A stretch of 64,000 nucleotides of DNA from Musa acuminata AAA Group (lineage: Eukaryota; Streptophyta; Magnoliopsida; Zingiberales; Musaceae): contig NC_088335.1 of NCBI RefSeq assembly GCF_036884655.1, positions 48,830,001 to 48,894,000 of the forward strand. Direction: 5' to 3'. Under the pieces are notes generated by a model. That model was not told the DNA's origin and did not search any database. It was given only the letters and a program-made list of their open reading frames with translations. The position numbers were made by a program, and so were the translations under genes. This document shows positions 33,310 to 52,459 of the stretch, one piece after another. Numbering within the stretch: the stretch's first letter is position 1; each line of letters opens with the position of its first letter.

Positions 33310-35081
33310 TCAGTCATATGGAATCTGAATGTATGCGGCATCACAGACAAAAGGAATGTCAGCATACATCCCTCCTAGTGCACACCTCATGCACTCCAGC
33401 ACCGTGAACAAGTAGCCAAATGCAACCGCAGTCCAGAAATGCATTCCAATCTTGCCCCAGTACACAGCAAGCGGCATCCAACGGCTCACAGTTCCTATAA
33501 CCTGTAGGGCTATCTCGAGCAGCATACCCATTACAACATGAAAACGGAAAAAGTGCGGCCATTCTTTCCTCCTCACCACCCCAAGGTAGGCAGCAAAGAA
33601 GTAGGCCATAAGGAACCAGCTAGGCAAACGCCCAATGGAGCCAAGGAAGGGATAAGTAAGGAACTTGAAGTCCTCCAGAAAAGGATGGAGATGGAAAGCA
33701 GTCTCTGCATACATCCATGTCTCATGGAGGGGCATGAGGTAAGGTATGCAGGCTACGGCTCTCCACCACCACCTTGGCTTCTTTGTCATTGGAGGATAGC
33801 GAAAGCTCAAAGGGACATCCTTTGATGCTCTAGGAACCATGCGGTGTCTGGGGCCTGAAGTGCAGAGTTTAGGGAAAACAGGAACCAGACTTGAAAGACT
33901 TCTATGATATCCACTTTGGAACGAGGACAACACACTTGAGAAATGTGTGACATTGCAACCTGCAAATATGTAAATACACTATCAAACTGCCCAGAAACCT
34001 TAGTCACAGCAATATTTCTGCCAAATGATAAATGAAAACAAACAGTGTCAGTTACCACCTAGTCTGAGGAATGTTGAGGCTGACCTACTGATATGCAATC
34101 TTTTGGACTGAGAATTGTGTCTTGTATTTCTAACCATTTCTCAGGATATTAGAATGAGAAATCACTAGGAGCACCAGAGACTTGCATGGTTCTAAAGGTA
34201 CTATTACTGAACCAAGATATTAGAAATTGAAATTAAGATGCATTATGCACTTGTGATTCACATGGAAAACAGCACTATTTGTCTGATCATTCTCGTACAA
34301 CTTGGGATAATATTTTTCGTTAAGCTCACTACGGCACACTTGTCATTCAAGATAACCAAGGTCATCTACTCATCTAATTCAAAAAAGTGAGTCAAGTAAA
34401 CATGGGAAGATGTTTACAAAACCCCATGAAAACCTAAAATGATAAAGCAATAAGCTTTGATCTCATACGTTACAGTACAGAAGGCAAAACAAGAGAAAAT
34501 AGTCTAAAGACAATATAAACATTTTCAAAGGAAATGTATAGATGTTGTGACTAGGATCTAAGTTGGTCAAGATAAATAGTGTAAGGAAAGTTAGAGAAGA
34601 TTTTACTAGAAACAATACAACAAAATTCTTAAGTTATTAGGTTGTAGCATGACTCTAAATGCTAAATGCACTTGAGTTATTAGAGATATTGAAATATAGT
34701 ATTATATGATGCCACAACATATCTAAGACGTAAGTGCTTGCTGCTGTTATTACTGTTTTTCTTTTTTTTATAGCTTGGACTGCAAACTGGACAAGATATT
34801 GATCCCATATCAGGGGTGATGTTAGTGCACAAGGTTGTGGCATGACTCAGTGTCTAATACATATGTTTAAAAAAAAAAAATGCAAAACCAAGATCTATGT
34901 AAACCAGGTGTATGCACATACCTCTTGAGGGCAAGGGGTCAAACTCCTGAGAAGCAGCACACAAATTCTTAACCTTCGGAGATGCTGAAAATGGCCGATC
35001 GTGGGAAAAGTAAGACATATTGGAATAATTAATTGCCTTGCAAGGCCCAGGTTTCATCGCGACACATCCATTCAGAATCAT
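33310..35081 (-). CDS. TIC20: TIC20-I, plastid protein import translocon subunit
   Basis: Coding exons 34922-35081 and 33310-33959 join in phase to give 269 residues. TIC20 is a polytopic protein of the chloroplast inner envelope and part of the channel for imported preproteins. The N-terminal 90 residues are Ser/Lys-rich with little acid, as in a transit peptide. The conserved core starts at FRYPPMTKKPRWWWR and continues CIPYLMPLHETWMYAE, PSWFLMAYFFAAYL, FFRFHVVMGMLLEIALQV, then GMHFWTAVAFGYLFTVLECM and the C-terminal DIPFVCDAAYIQIPYD. At least three to four hydrophobic segments match the family. A leader intron is indicated: acceptor (GGTCCAG) before 35092 and donor after 36914, with an untranslated exon around 36914-37080. 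Nothing looks damaged. The TIC20-I paralogue is chosen from core similarity. Confidence 0.9.
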
Positions 35082-35092
35082 GTCCTTATCAG

Positions 35093-36913
35093 CTGGACCA
35101 ATAACCTAATCTTTTAGCATTAAGTATACACAAAATCAGGTGCTCATTATACCAGGCATAATTAAACAGTAACCACTGAGTAAGATGAACCAGTAATATA
35201 CATCAAAATTAGAGCATGACAGACAAACACAGATTGAATAGATTTTCAGTGATGATAGGAACAATGACGTGTCCATTTACTAGTCCATGTGTCCTAACTT
35301 CATTTAAATCATAAGCTATTAGCATGATAATTGGTAGAGAAGAAACAATAAAGGAGGAGAATGAATGCAGATATAACTGCATCTTTACCAAAATAAATGC
35401 AGATATAACTTCAGTACAGTTGAATGACAGACAGCAATCTTTGCATCTAAAGACTACAAGGGCTAAAACATGAAAATAAGTTCCTGATATGATATGATTG
35501 CTTTACACAAACAATGAAGGATAGACTGGCCATATACTTCGAATCTAGTCAAATATTTGAGTTGAGCACCCGATAGAAATACCACAGGAGTAATTCCGAA
35601 GAGAAGCAACATAATACAACAAATTACAAATATACTGATTTCTTTTATTAAGCAAGCATAACACGTGTCTCATGGAAATTAGATCTCATTGCTTCTTGAA
35701 CACTAATGACATCTTATACAAAAAGTCACGCGCCTATACAATACTTTTCTTGACAAATAAACATGTTATGCAATACTGACATCTTATATAAATAAACAAC
35801 TTTTGTTGACGAGTTATAGAAAAACATTTATCATCAAACCAAATTTATCTACAATCAGTACAGTATTATGACTATCAAAATAAAGAGGCAAACAGACAAC
35901 ATTAAAATACATAAGTGAGAATAATATGCCATGAGAAAATTAATGTATGTAAAGTAGATATATACATTCATTTACCATTCAACGCAAATGGTCAAATGGA
36001 GATGGCACAGATGTGGCTATCATTTTTTTTTTTCAAATGACACAAAGTTCGAGCTCCTAGTAAACCCTGGTTCTTACCTATAATCCATGTTCCTCATTTG
36101 GTTTAGGCTCTAAAGAAAATATCAGTCAACAATGACATGCATAGCAATTAACATCAGATGCTAGTAAGAGATGCAAACTTCCAACATTAACTCGATTCAT
36201 GGTATTTGTCTTTTGAGGGTATTCATGTAACTTCAAGCTTGCATATAGTTTTGTATGCTATCATATATTTCCAAAGGAAGCAATAAAGAATCCATGGACA
36301 CCTACTATGCAGATGATACGCTCCTCTAGTTTAATCTGGACGAGAATAGGAGCCAAGGGGCTCATTATGATAACCCAATGACCCTGGTAAACCACCTAAG
36401 TGCCAATGGAAGTAACTGGACCATCGATCAATCCTCAATTTTTGTGGGTTCATCATGCCAAAACCACTTTTTGGCTACCTGAACTATAAGTAGTAGACAG
36501 ACCAGTATATAATACTGATGTGGAATGTTCTGGTGGATTAATTGGGTTGAATGTTTTCCACGAAGCATGCTTGTTAGTTTGGACAGCCAATGTATTAGGT
36601 TAATATAATTCCCCTAGTCTATGTAGCCTTTGGGGTTTGCATGACATTCACATTGTTCATCGTCTACATAATCTTCTGATCATTTGGCATCTAACGCACA
36701 ATTACAAGAAAAGAGATCCCTACCGTAGAAGAAATCTCCAAAGAGAACAGCAATTGTAAGTTCAATAAACCGAAATTATCCATGCTGCAGATCATCAACA
36801 TCACAAGATGCTTTAACTAGGCAGGAAATGAAAAGAACCTAACTTACAACCTACAGAAACCAACGGGCGAGAGAAGCGAAGAGCAAGGAATAGAGAGGAG
36901 AAGAAGCAGTTAC
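35093..36913 (-). other. 5' UTR intron of TIC20
   Basis: The untranslated first exon ends in CGCCAAG before GTAACT at 36913. The next exon begins after GGTCCAG at 35092, eleven bases before the start codon. The intron is AT-rich and holds no recognised gene. Confidence 0.6.
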
Positions 36914-37080
36914 CTTGGCGACAAGGATTTGGTGGTCGTCGTAGACGGCGGCGGCGGCGGATGTCTCGGAGGCGGATGCCCTCGACGAAGGAGCGACTGG
37001 GGCGGTGATGAAGTCGAGATTGGCGGTAGGGCGAGACCTTTGTGTGAGAAGAGACGGCGACGGGAAACCAAGTGGGGATC

Positions 37081-43542
<6,462 letters not shown>

Positions 43543-43628
43543 CCCCCCTCAGAGCCGGCGAAGGCAACCGACACGCATCTCCGGAGAGATCCCAAGGGGT
43601 GGCACTTGAGATTCCAGAACCAAGGCTC

Positions 43629-43651
43629 AGGGTTAGGGTTAGGGTTAGGGG
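43629..43651 (+). repeat. Telomere-like TTAGGG short array
   Basis: AGGGTTAGGGTTAGGGTTAG continues for a few more bases, about 90 bases upstream of the GAUT start codon. On the minus (coding) strand it reads as CCCTAA repeats, and so would lie in the leader or core promoter. Similar telo-box arrays occur in plant promoters of growth-related genes. Confidence 0.75.
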
Positions 43652-43749
43652 CAGAGGCAGGAAGATCGTCGTCTCTCCAAGCTGCTGCTTCCGCGGCCGG
43701 TCTTAGGAGGAGGAGAGCGTGAGCTGCATCGCTGCCATGTCTCGTCTCC

Positions 43750-46356
43750 TCCCAATCGATTCCGCGGTCGAACCGTTTGCTTTCTTGGTTTCCTTTCAGT
43801 TACGTCCTGCGTCTTTAACCAGAATTTGGAATCTTGGAACGGAACATCGACGGAGTGTGGTTAGGGTCAGGTTCGACCCAAATCCATAACGAGTTCGGAT
43901 CCGATTAAGGACAACAGCCCGATGTGACGTGCCTCTTATTTCGTCAAAGCCACCGAGTGTTATCGGGTCAGATTTAAGCCAAATCCGATAAGGTTATGAT
44001 CCAAATGCAGATATGAATGCATTATTTTGAAACAAGATTACTGAATTTAAAAAATAAATATTAAAAACTATATATTGATTAAAAATAAAAATAAAAATAA
44101 AATATCGATTTCGTTTGGAATTGATTTGATTTTTATTTTATTTTTGATAAAATCGAAACATATCAAATCATTTGATGTGTAAGTTAAAAAAAGAAAGATA
44201 GATAGATAGATAGATAAAACTGTATAAAGCTTGAGATACATAATATTTTGCTTCAAAAATTAACGCTGTTGTAATCTTAAATAAAAAAAGCCATCGAAAT
44301 CTCAAGAAGAGATGTTTTTAATTAAAATTATATTATTAGGGATCTAATTAAAATTATTTAAATCATAAGATATTTTTATTTGATCCATTCGTAAAAGATC
44401 AATCTAGTTGTAGCCTAACTAAAGTCCCGAAGAATACATAAAAAAAAATTAAATTAATTAATTTCGAATACAAGGAAGGGATAAGTCTCGACATCTCATA
44501 GAGAATATTTTTACAAACAATCCAATAAATATTTGATGTGAAAGAAAGAGAATAAAAATAAAAAATTTTAGAAGATAAACAAATAGCCATAAGTTTACAA
44601 ACAATCGTTCATCGGGCGTCAATCATGTTAACAAGTTCTTATAGGATTTACGTGTGAACTTGTGTTACTTAGGTGGTTCTACGGCGTTAAGATAGTTAAA
44701 ATTTCATACGACATTGTAACTTTAAAAAAACAAATCATGACACATGAAAATTGAGTTATTCTAGGATAGTTTTATTAATTCTAACGAGTGATCATTCTGT
44801 AGGCCTACAAACTATCCCTACTTATAGTTTTCAAGAAAAAAATAATAATAATATAAAATGTGCTATCAAATATATGTATAAGTAAATTAAAATGATGCAC
44901 AATGACATAATATGATATCATCGTAATCCAAACTCTTCTAAAGAGTGATTAGATGTTGTGCCTTTTACAGATTGTAGTATTCCTCTAAGCTGATGGCAAG
45001 AATAAACAGAAAATTACCAGTTCTTATCAGAATAATATCATATAAAAGGTTTGGCTCATCATGAACTCGATCTGACATCATCTGGATGTACTGGTGAAAA
45101 AGATGTGAAAAGTTCATATCAAGAATTCGTCGTCATCATATAGAGACTAAATCGTGGTATAAACAAACAGGTGTAGCGCGGTTCATCATATTCTTCTTTC
45201 TCGCGTAAGATCAGAGACCATTTGAATACTTGGATAGATAGATCATACTTTCGTAAGATCATTAGAAACTAGAAATATACTTTGTTCTCCATAATGAAAG
45301 AGAGTTTACTGTCTGTCTCATGTTCCTGATGAGAAATAATACAAATCATGTGTTGGCTGCCAGGACAAACGTTTCCTCTTGTCTGGTCTCTTTCCTTGGT
45401 GTCGCTGTTCTTATCACTGTACCCATTAGCAATAAAATCTCTGATGGGGTGGCAAAAGCATCGATCGCCATCAAATATAATAGCAGAAAGAACAGTTTTT
45501 TCCTCTGAATTTGACATCTCAGGAACATGACAATGGCTATTACTATGGGAAATACTTTCATCTCTGAACGCAACGCTGCTAGAAGGCTAGATCTTTTAGG
45601 ATGCCAAGAGGCCAGGAATTATTGGAGGGACACGAGAATACAGTTTGACAAGCTTAGAAAATGACGAGAGAATCTTAAGCCGGAAAATGATTACCTTTTG
45701 ACGGCAGCAATGTGGCCGCTGCTTGCCACTTGGGGATGACAGCGCGAGTTGGTGACATGCAACAGAGCAGAATGCAGGAAGCTGCCGCGAACATGCCTTG
45801 AATTCTTCTTATTCCTTTTGTCGTTGGTGGTGGTGTTTGCTAAGCTGCTATCATTTTGCTTAATATGAGATATTGCCGGTGGTTAAAACTGCAGTCATAC
45901 TTCAGCTGATAGATAGAACATCCATCGTCTTCATGAAATCTAGAATCGGCAGGAATTTGTTCACCTGGTTAAGAGCCACAACATTGGCAGTCGCAGGAGT
46001 ACCTGCATGCGTGCTGCAAGATGGGAATACACACAAGCAATGAGTGAGACGACAAAACTTGAAGACACACAAACGATGAGCATTGTGGAAGAGCAGCCTA
46101 CCCTGAAATGGTTATTTCAAGTGTGCATGACAGGGGCGTCGGTGCCCCACTGCATCGCAATGAGGCAATCTTGTATTCCCTTTTCACATGGGGATACTTG
46201 TCCTTGCATAGTCGCAACAGTGACCACCTTTGTCTTTTTGGGTTCTTCCTTACGTCTGACGATGTCATTTGCTGCTAGTACAACTATCTTGGGCTTCGAC
46301 TGTCCACCATTCATCCTGCCACTCTTCCTGCTTCCACCATCTCCTCAGCCACCATC
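43750..46356. other. Intergenic, AT-rich
   Basis: No gene recognised. Frames are short. The right end should contain the CNGC4 promoter and leader. The 160-codon frame at 46007-46489 runs into CNGC4 exon 1 in the wrong phase and is a shadow. Confidence 0.5.
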
Positions 46357-49300
46357 ATGGCCGGTGAAGGCTCCTCGATGCCCTCGCATGACGAGGAGAC
46401 TGTTGTCGCCAGCACGTTCCGCCGGAGGAACCCTTCGTCGGATCGCCAAGCCAAGTGGCTCCACGAGTGGAACCGCATCTTCCTCCTGATATGCGCAGCC
46501 GGGCTCGTCGTGGATCCTCTCTTCTTCTACGCCCTGTCCATCAGCAGCACGTGCATGTGTCTCTTCGTCGACGGTTGGTTCGCGGTCACCGTCACCGCTC
46601 TCCGGTGCATGACCGACGCGGTGCACCTACTGAACATGTGCCTGCAGCTGGCGATGACCTACGACGCAACGCCGAGATCGAGCGTGGAAGAAAAGGATGC
46701 GTCCGCGGGCAGACCCATGGCTCACAGCCAAAGCTACCTGAGAGCGAAGACGGGCTTTCTCCTCGATCTGTTCATCATCCTCCCGGTGCCTCAGGTTGCG
46801 TGACCTTGCAACACTTGATCCTATCTTTCTCGACGAACACATAACTAAGACATTCAAGAAGAAAATATTCTTTTCATTGCTATGCTTAGGTGAGTGAGTG
46901 CACGACGAGGGATTAATCTTTAGCCTATCTCTGTTTCTTAGGCATGAATTGTTGCCATCGTTTCTTGGCGTTTTGCTCATTAACAGGAAGAGGACACTGG
47001 TCCTCAACGGCCTCCACAGGACATGCTCACATCGTAGTGTGCATACATACACAAATGAAGTAGCGCACACAAACACAAGCACCCCCGTGATCCCCACAAA
47101 AGGTTCTTAATCATGCTTGCATGAATGCCACGCATCTTCTTCTCAGAAACAATCCAGGTTTACATGAAATCTGAATGAGATGCTGTTGCTTTCGTCGTTG
47201 AACACGAATGAAAAACCTTAATTACTGTGTTGCTGAGAAGTACTGTCACCGGATGGGGGTCATCTTTTGCAGGTTGTTCTGTGGGTCGTAGCTCCCGCAA
47301 TGCTGTGCCAAGGAATGACGTCGACGGTGATGACTGTGTTCTTGATCTCGTTTCTCTCGCAGTACCTCCCGAAGGTCTATCACTCGGTCTGCTTCCTTCG
47401 AAGGTTGCAGAATTCTTTAGGCTACATCTTCGGCAACATTTGGGGAGGAATCGCTCTCAACTTGATAGCTTACTTCGTTGCATCGCATGTGAGTATGTTT
47501 GTTGTTTCTGTCATCCCCAAAGTGATCTGCTCGATTAACATCGAATGGTTCGAACAGAAGGCTGTGAATCAAATGTCACCTTGCCTTCGGATATGTTTGT
47601 GCCATGAGACACAACTCTATCCTGCAACCTCGATCACAGCCTTCAAACAATTCGTCAGAATTAGATTCGTACTCTATCCATCACAGCTTACACTGTCGAC
47701 AGGCAGCAGGCGCTTGCTGGTACTTGCTGGGCATTCAGAGGGCAACAGAGTGCCTCAAACAGCAGTGCGTCGCAACAGATGGATGCAGAAATAGGACGGT
47801 GGCATGTGTAGATCCCATGTACTATGGCACCACCAGAGCAGCCATGGATGGGGAGAGATTGGCTTGGGCTAAAAATCTGCACGTACGATCGATGTGCCTC
47901 GATGGCAGTGACAATTTCGAGTACGGATCTTATAAGTGGATAGTCAATCTGGTCACGAATCCTAATCGCTTAGAGAAGGTCTTGTTTCCGATCTTCTGGG
48001 GACTCATGACTCTTAGGTAAGCAGTTCTCATTTTCCTTTACCATAACATTGCTAATTATCTGTATCATTCATACATGGTTGTTGATAAGATATTCTGCAG
48101 AGTTTATGGAAATGAAATCATCCCTTAACTAAGTTAACAAGGATGATCTCATGAGAGCCTTCCAACATCCATGCTGATATCTTTGGTTTCTTTGCGGAGA
48201 GTAAATTAGACGAGCAAACAGATTGATTCTGCTTCTCTAATACGTGAAAGATTTGATATTTGCATTCTCTGCTACTGAGGATGCCAATACTGTATGATAA
48301 AATGTTAAGATCAAAGTTAGAGTTTGCACTATATATGTTCGATTGTTTGTTTTGGCATCCAGCACGTTCGGGACGATCGAGAGCACAACCGAGTGGGTGG
48401 AGATCACCTTCAACATCATCATCGTTACTAGTGCACTGCTTTTGGTTACGACATTGATCGGGAACATCAAGGTGAGCAATCTGATGGACCAATCATTCTG
48501 CTACAGTTGCTGGTGCTCATGAGCTTGGCGCAGGTCTTCTTGCACGCAACAACGTCGAAGAAGCAGGCGTTGCACTCCAAGATGCGGAGCTTGGATCGGT
48601 GGATGCGACGCAGGAACTTACCGTTTGAGATCAGGCGAAGGGTGCGGCAGTACGAGCGGCAGAGATGGGCTGCGACGAGAGGGGTCGACGAGTCTGAGAT
48701 GGCACGGCGCCTGCCCGAGGGGATGAGGAGGGACATCAAGTACCACCTCTGCCTCGATCTTGTTCGACAGGTAATCGTTCGTTCATGGCGTTCCTGATGG
48801 TGAAGAAATCAGCACCAGACTCTCTGCATATGAGACTAAAGATTAGAAGCATTGCAGGTGCCTCTGTTCCAACACATGGATGAGCTGGTGCTGGAGAACA
48901 TATGCGACAGAGTCAAGTCTCTTCTCATCCCCAAGGGAGAAACCGTGAGCCCCTGCTGCGTTACGCATCTTCCTCGGTCTTCTTCTCTCCTTTGTGCTCG
49001 CATGATGATTCTGCAACTCCGCACAGGTCATAAGAGAAGGCGATCCAGTCCCAAGGATGCTGTTCGTGGTGAGGGGTCATCTCCAGAGCAGCCAAGTTCT
49101 GCGCGACGGCGTGAAGAGCTACTGCATGCTGGGACCGGGGAACTTCAGCGGCGACGAGCTCCTGTCGTGGTGCCTGATCCGCAAGTTCGTGGAGCGGTTG
49201 CCGCCGTCGTCGTCGACGCTCGTGGCAGCGGAATCGACCGAGGCGTTCGGGCTGGACGCGGACGACCTCAAGTACGTGACGGAGCACTTCCGCTACACTT

Positions 49301-49542
49301 TCGTCAGCGAGAGGGTGAAGAGGAGCGCTCGGTACTACTCGCCGGGGTGGCGGACATGGGCGGCGGTGGCGATCCAGCTGGCGTGGTGGAGGTACAAGCA
49401 TCGGCTGACGCTGACGTCCTTGTCGTTCATACGACCGCGTCGGCCGCCTTCTCGGTGCTCGTCGATGGAAGAAGACAAGCTGAGGCTGTACACGGCGCTG
49501 CTAACATCACCCAAGCCTAACCGAGATGATTTCACAGTGTGA
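46357..49542 (+). CDS. CNGC4: Cyclic nucleotide-gated channel, CNGC4-like
   Basis: Exons: 46357-46794, 47273-47488, 47703-48016, 48363-48471, 48534-48770, 48858-48944, 49027-49542. Phases close, giving 638 residues. Plant CNGCs are plasma-membrane cation channels; CNGC4 acts with CNGC2 in calcium-dependent immunity. Landmarks are S1 (NRIFLLICAAGLVVDPLFFY), S4-S5 (QYLPKVYHS, LGYIFGNIW), pore (LFPIFWGLMTLSTFG, about 312-326) and S6 (FNIIIVTSALLLVTTLIGNI). The C-linker reads FLHATTSKKQALHSKMR, and the cAMP-binding fold holds LGPGNFSGDELLSWCL. The C-terminus has an IQ-like site, IQLAWWRYK (583 on). SFIRPRRP and LTSPKPN near the end are CNGC4 signatures. The N-terminus is shorter than Arabidopsis CNGC4 and lacks its long acidic run. 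The filter reads STFGTIES, where CNGC4 usually has GNL, and IQ has W where R is usual. Confidence 0.93.
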
Positions 49543-50930
49543 AAGGGTGATGATCCAAACAAGCACTTCATGATTCCGATGAAGACGCCATTACCTGTGT
49601 CTTTTTACAGTACGAAATGGTTTATATGGGCTCTAATGATGTTTAAACTAATTATATCATTAAGAATATTAATTGTTATCATTTATTTGTCTTTGGGCAG
49701 TGTCCGGTCTTGCATTAGACGCCCGGCCCGGTCACTTGTGCATCACGATCCGATTCGATGGCCCGGTACTACACGGATCGAATATCGACCAACTCTTGTT
49801 CGATCCGATAACGGAAGATAAACCTGTTTGATCTTGATCCAACGGTCTAAGAAGACGCCCTAAAACTATAAATGAGTTCTCATGTTACGTTATTGATCTT
49901 GATCTTGAATCCTCTCGCTCGCTCCTCTATCCTTTCCCGGCCGGATGTGTTATTCCGTGCCTCCATTGTCGAAGTCCACCACCTCCCGGTGTCCCGTGGA
50001 AGTCGGATATCCGCCATCTCCGGCACCGCGCCTCCGGCGCCTTCGGAGATAGGCCTGAAAAGCTGTATAATGACAGTATCACATAAGATACGGGCTTTAT
50101 GTGGGCCTCTCCCTCGGGCCATCTCCGTGGCTGGGCGCCGTGCCTCCCGGTAAAGTTTACAGTTGACACGCCTTGTAATGCTAACCTTCCCCTTTGCCTC
50201 CGATGATCTGGGAGTGAGACGGGAGACAAGGCTTGGTATTGAGATCAGCAGGCGCCAAGAGATCTAGTAAGTGACAGCAGATATGGCTGATCCTCCAAAA
50301 GGTTCGATGTTTCGCATACTTGTTCTAAGATTACGGATGTTGGACGATATACTGGGGAGTTATAGATGAGGGGAAGCTGCAGTTTGGTAAGTCCAATCTT
50401 GTGTCATGAATATGGGGTCTAACATCCATCTTTTGCCTGTAGTTTATGGTTATTTGTGTCCTTCCCTTTCATCAGTGCTGCATCCGAAGCATTGCTCTTA
50501 CATATGAGAGCTTCAACCACTTGGCAGCATCATTGCACAGACTATTTCGGAACTCATATTCTCAGTATAGCAGGGTTTGCTTCTTTTGCGAGCTACTGTA
50601 GGTGTAAATACTCGTCTCGGGTTTGCCTATTTGAATATGGGTTTAGAGATCATGCTGATTGATATTAGGAAATATATTGTTTGAATTTTCTGTGTGGTGA
50701 TGTACTGCTTCATATGCTAAATAGGAGACACTTCTTTAGATGTTAATCTTTGGAAGGAAATACAGCGATTGGTATGATTTGACGGTACTACTTGGCCAAC
50801 GGTTTGTGCCTTTTGAACCTTGTTGCTGAAAACATGATTTACATATTCTTCACTGATTGATAGAATTTAAATGCTCAAATAGCTTTATTCTGTCCACTTT
50901 AGCAACTTATTCCGATATTGATCTAGACTA
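49543..50930. other. Intergenic; GC-rich island with an upstream TATA-like site
   Basis: CTATAAATGAG at 49866-49876 is followed by a GC-rich stretch (about 49910-50215), which looks like a transcribed leader on the plus strand. No conserved product was recognised in any frame (the longest are 93-100 codons). It could be a noncoding transcript or a degraded gene. Confidence 0.35.
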
Positions 50931-50932
50931 TA

Positions 50933-51121
50933 GAATAAATAAACTTTTTTTCTGCAAAGGGCAAGTGGTGAAGGTGGGATTTGATCCCAGAAACTTGTAG
51001 TGATTCGGCCAAAGGGTTTACTAGATGAACTAGCTAGCACCTTTAACAAATAATTTATTAAATGAGGTTAGAGAATCCATCAAACGAATGTTTTAGGTGG
51101 ATCTGGAATAAATAAACTTTT
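50933..51121 (-). mobile_element. SINE-like insertion with 16-bp target duplication
   Basis: GAATAAATAAACTTTT occurs at 50933-50948 and again, perfectly, at 51106-51121, bounding a 157-bp insert. Read on the minus strand, the insert holds TAGCTAGTTCATCTAGTAAA, like a tRNA A box. It then has GGGATCAAATCCC, like a B box, 40-50 bases further on. It ends in an A-run next to the duplication. These are the marks of a tRNA-derived retroposon. About 60 bases precede the A box, more than usual, so a chimeric or atypical 5' end is possible. Confidence 0.7.
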
Positions 51122-52459
51122 ATTATGAAGGTTCAGTTTTGAACCTTTTCATCTATTTGGGTTGCACCTTACTCTGGATAATATTTCCAGTCAGTTGCAT
51201 GATGACTGCACTCTTATCTTTCTCTTACAACAGTTTATAAAATTGGGCATGCTTTCTTCTACACGTATGTTATTCTATAATCCTAACTTTATTTAATATT
51301 AACTTTTGCGAGATCTAGACACTATAAAAGATCTGGTGAAGATGTTGATTTAGTTATCGCTTGCTTCGACAAACTTCTTGTTCCTGGTGGATGCTTTCAG
51401 ATAAGTCTTCGGTGGAAGGTTCAAAGATTGACTTTCTGAGGTCTACTTGGAACTTGCACTACCTTGGTACTGGATGAAAGAGCCCTTTGATGAATTCTTC
51501 TGTCAGATGTAATAGCATTGAGATGCTGAAGGCTTCAAATCTGGCGCATCAGCTGCTGGTATGCTATAATGATATGAAGAGCATTTAATTGTTTTTTCTT
51601 AATAGCAGCAAATGGAGCTTGGATTGTCAGTGGGAATCAAAAGGTGACAAAGTTAATTGTTCAGAAACATTGTCTTCCACTCTTGATAGATCCAAAATCC
51701 ATGATGACTTTGGATGTCAGATGTGCAGCAACTAAATGAATATGTGCCAGGTTTGAGGATGCAGATGCCAAAATCATTTTGGAGGCTTTAGCTATGTGGC
51801 CAAGAAGATTTTTGTAGACCGGTATTGGTGCGAAAGAATGGTTTCCTTCTTTAGTTCTATGATGTTGAGCTCCTTGGTAAGTCATTGTGATATGGGAAGG
51901 TCCATTTTCACCTAATTTTATGCTTTCATTCTTTCTAAAACATAGGATGCAAAGGTTCTGTGTTGGAAATAATTCAACAACTAGCTCACAATCCAACAGA
52001 GATGGCTCAATCTCATCATTAGTGCTGCAAAGTCAGTTGTCATTGTAGTCTTTGTTATCTCATAGTCCAACCACTCATAGGCATCTAGGATCTTAGAATT
52101 TAACGTTGTATCCATGATATATTGGACACAGATGATGAACATTTTAAGAACATCAATATAAAACCATGAACATGATATACTTTGATTTGACATTATAAAT
52201 CATAATGCTCTTTTATGAATCTATGCTGGACGCAAACCATTATATAGCTTTTTAATTATTATAGACTTGATTAAATAAATGGAATTGTAGCCGTCTTAGT
52301 CATTTCTTCGAGTTACAAACTGTCATGAAGTCCAGGAGAAGATAATAAGATGGATAAAGAGAGCAGTCATTTGAGGACTGACAAAAAAGAATATTTCTTT
52401 TCAAGTTATATTCATTTACATATAGACCCCATGATCCAGGACTTTGAAAGAAGATGATT
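51122..52459. other. Intergenic, no gene seen
   Basis: AT-rich sequence. The longest frame (51661-51996, minus) has no recognisable motif. The right end should hold the 3' UTR of the former dynein light chain gene. Confidence 0.45.

Noticed and set aside
48852..49520. 222-codon plus frame over the CNGC4 3' exons
   Set aside because: It reads through an intron and the wrong phase. The spliced frame gives the cyclic-nucleotide-binding fold.
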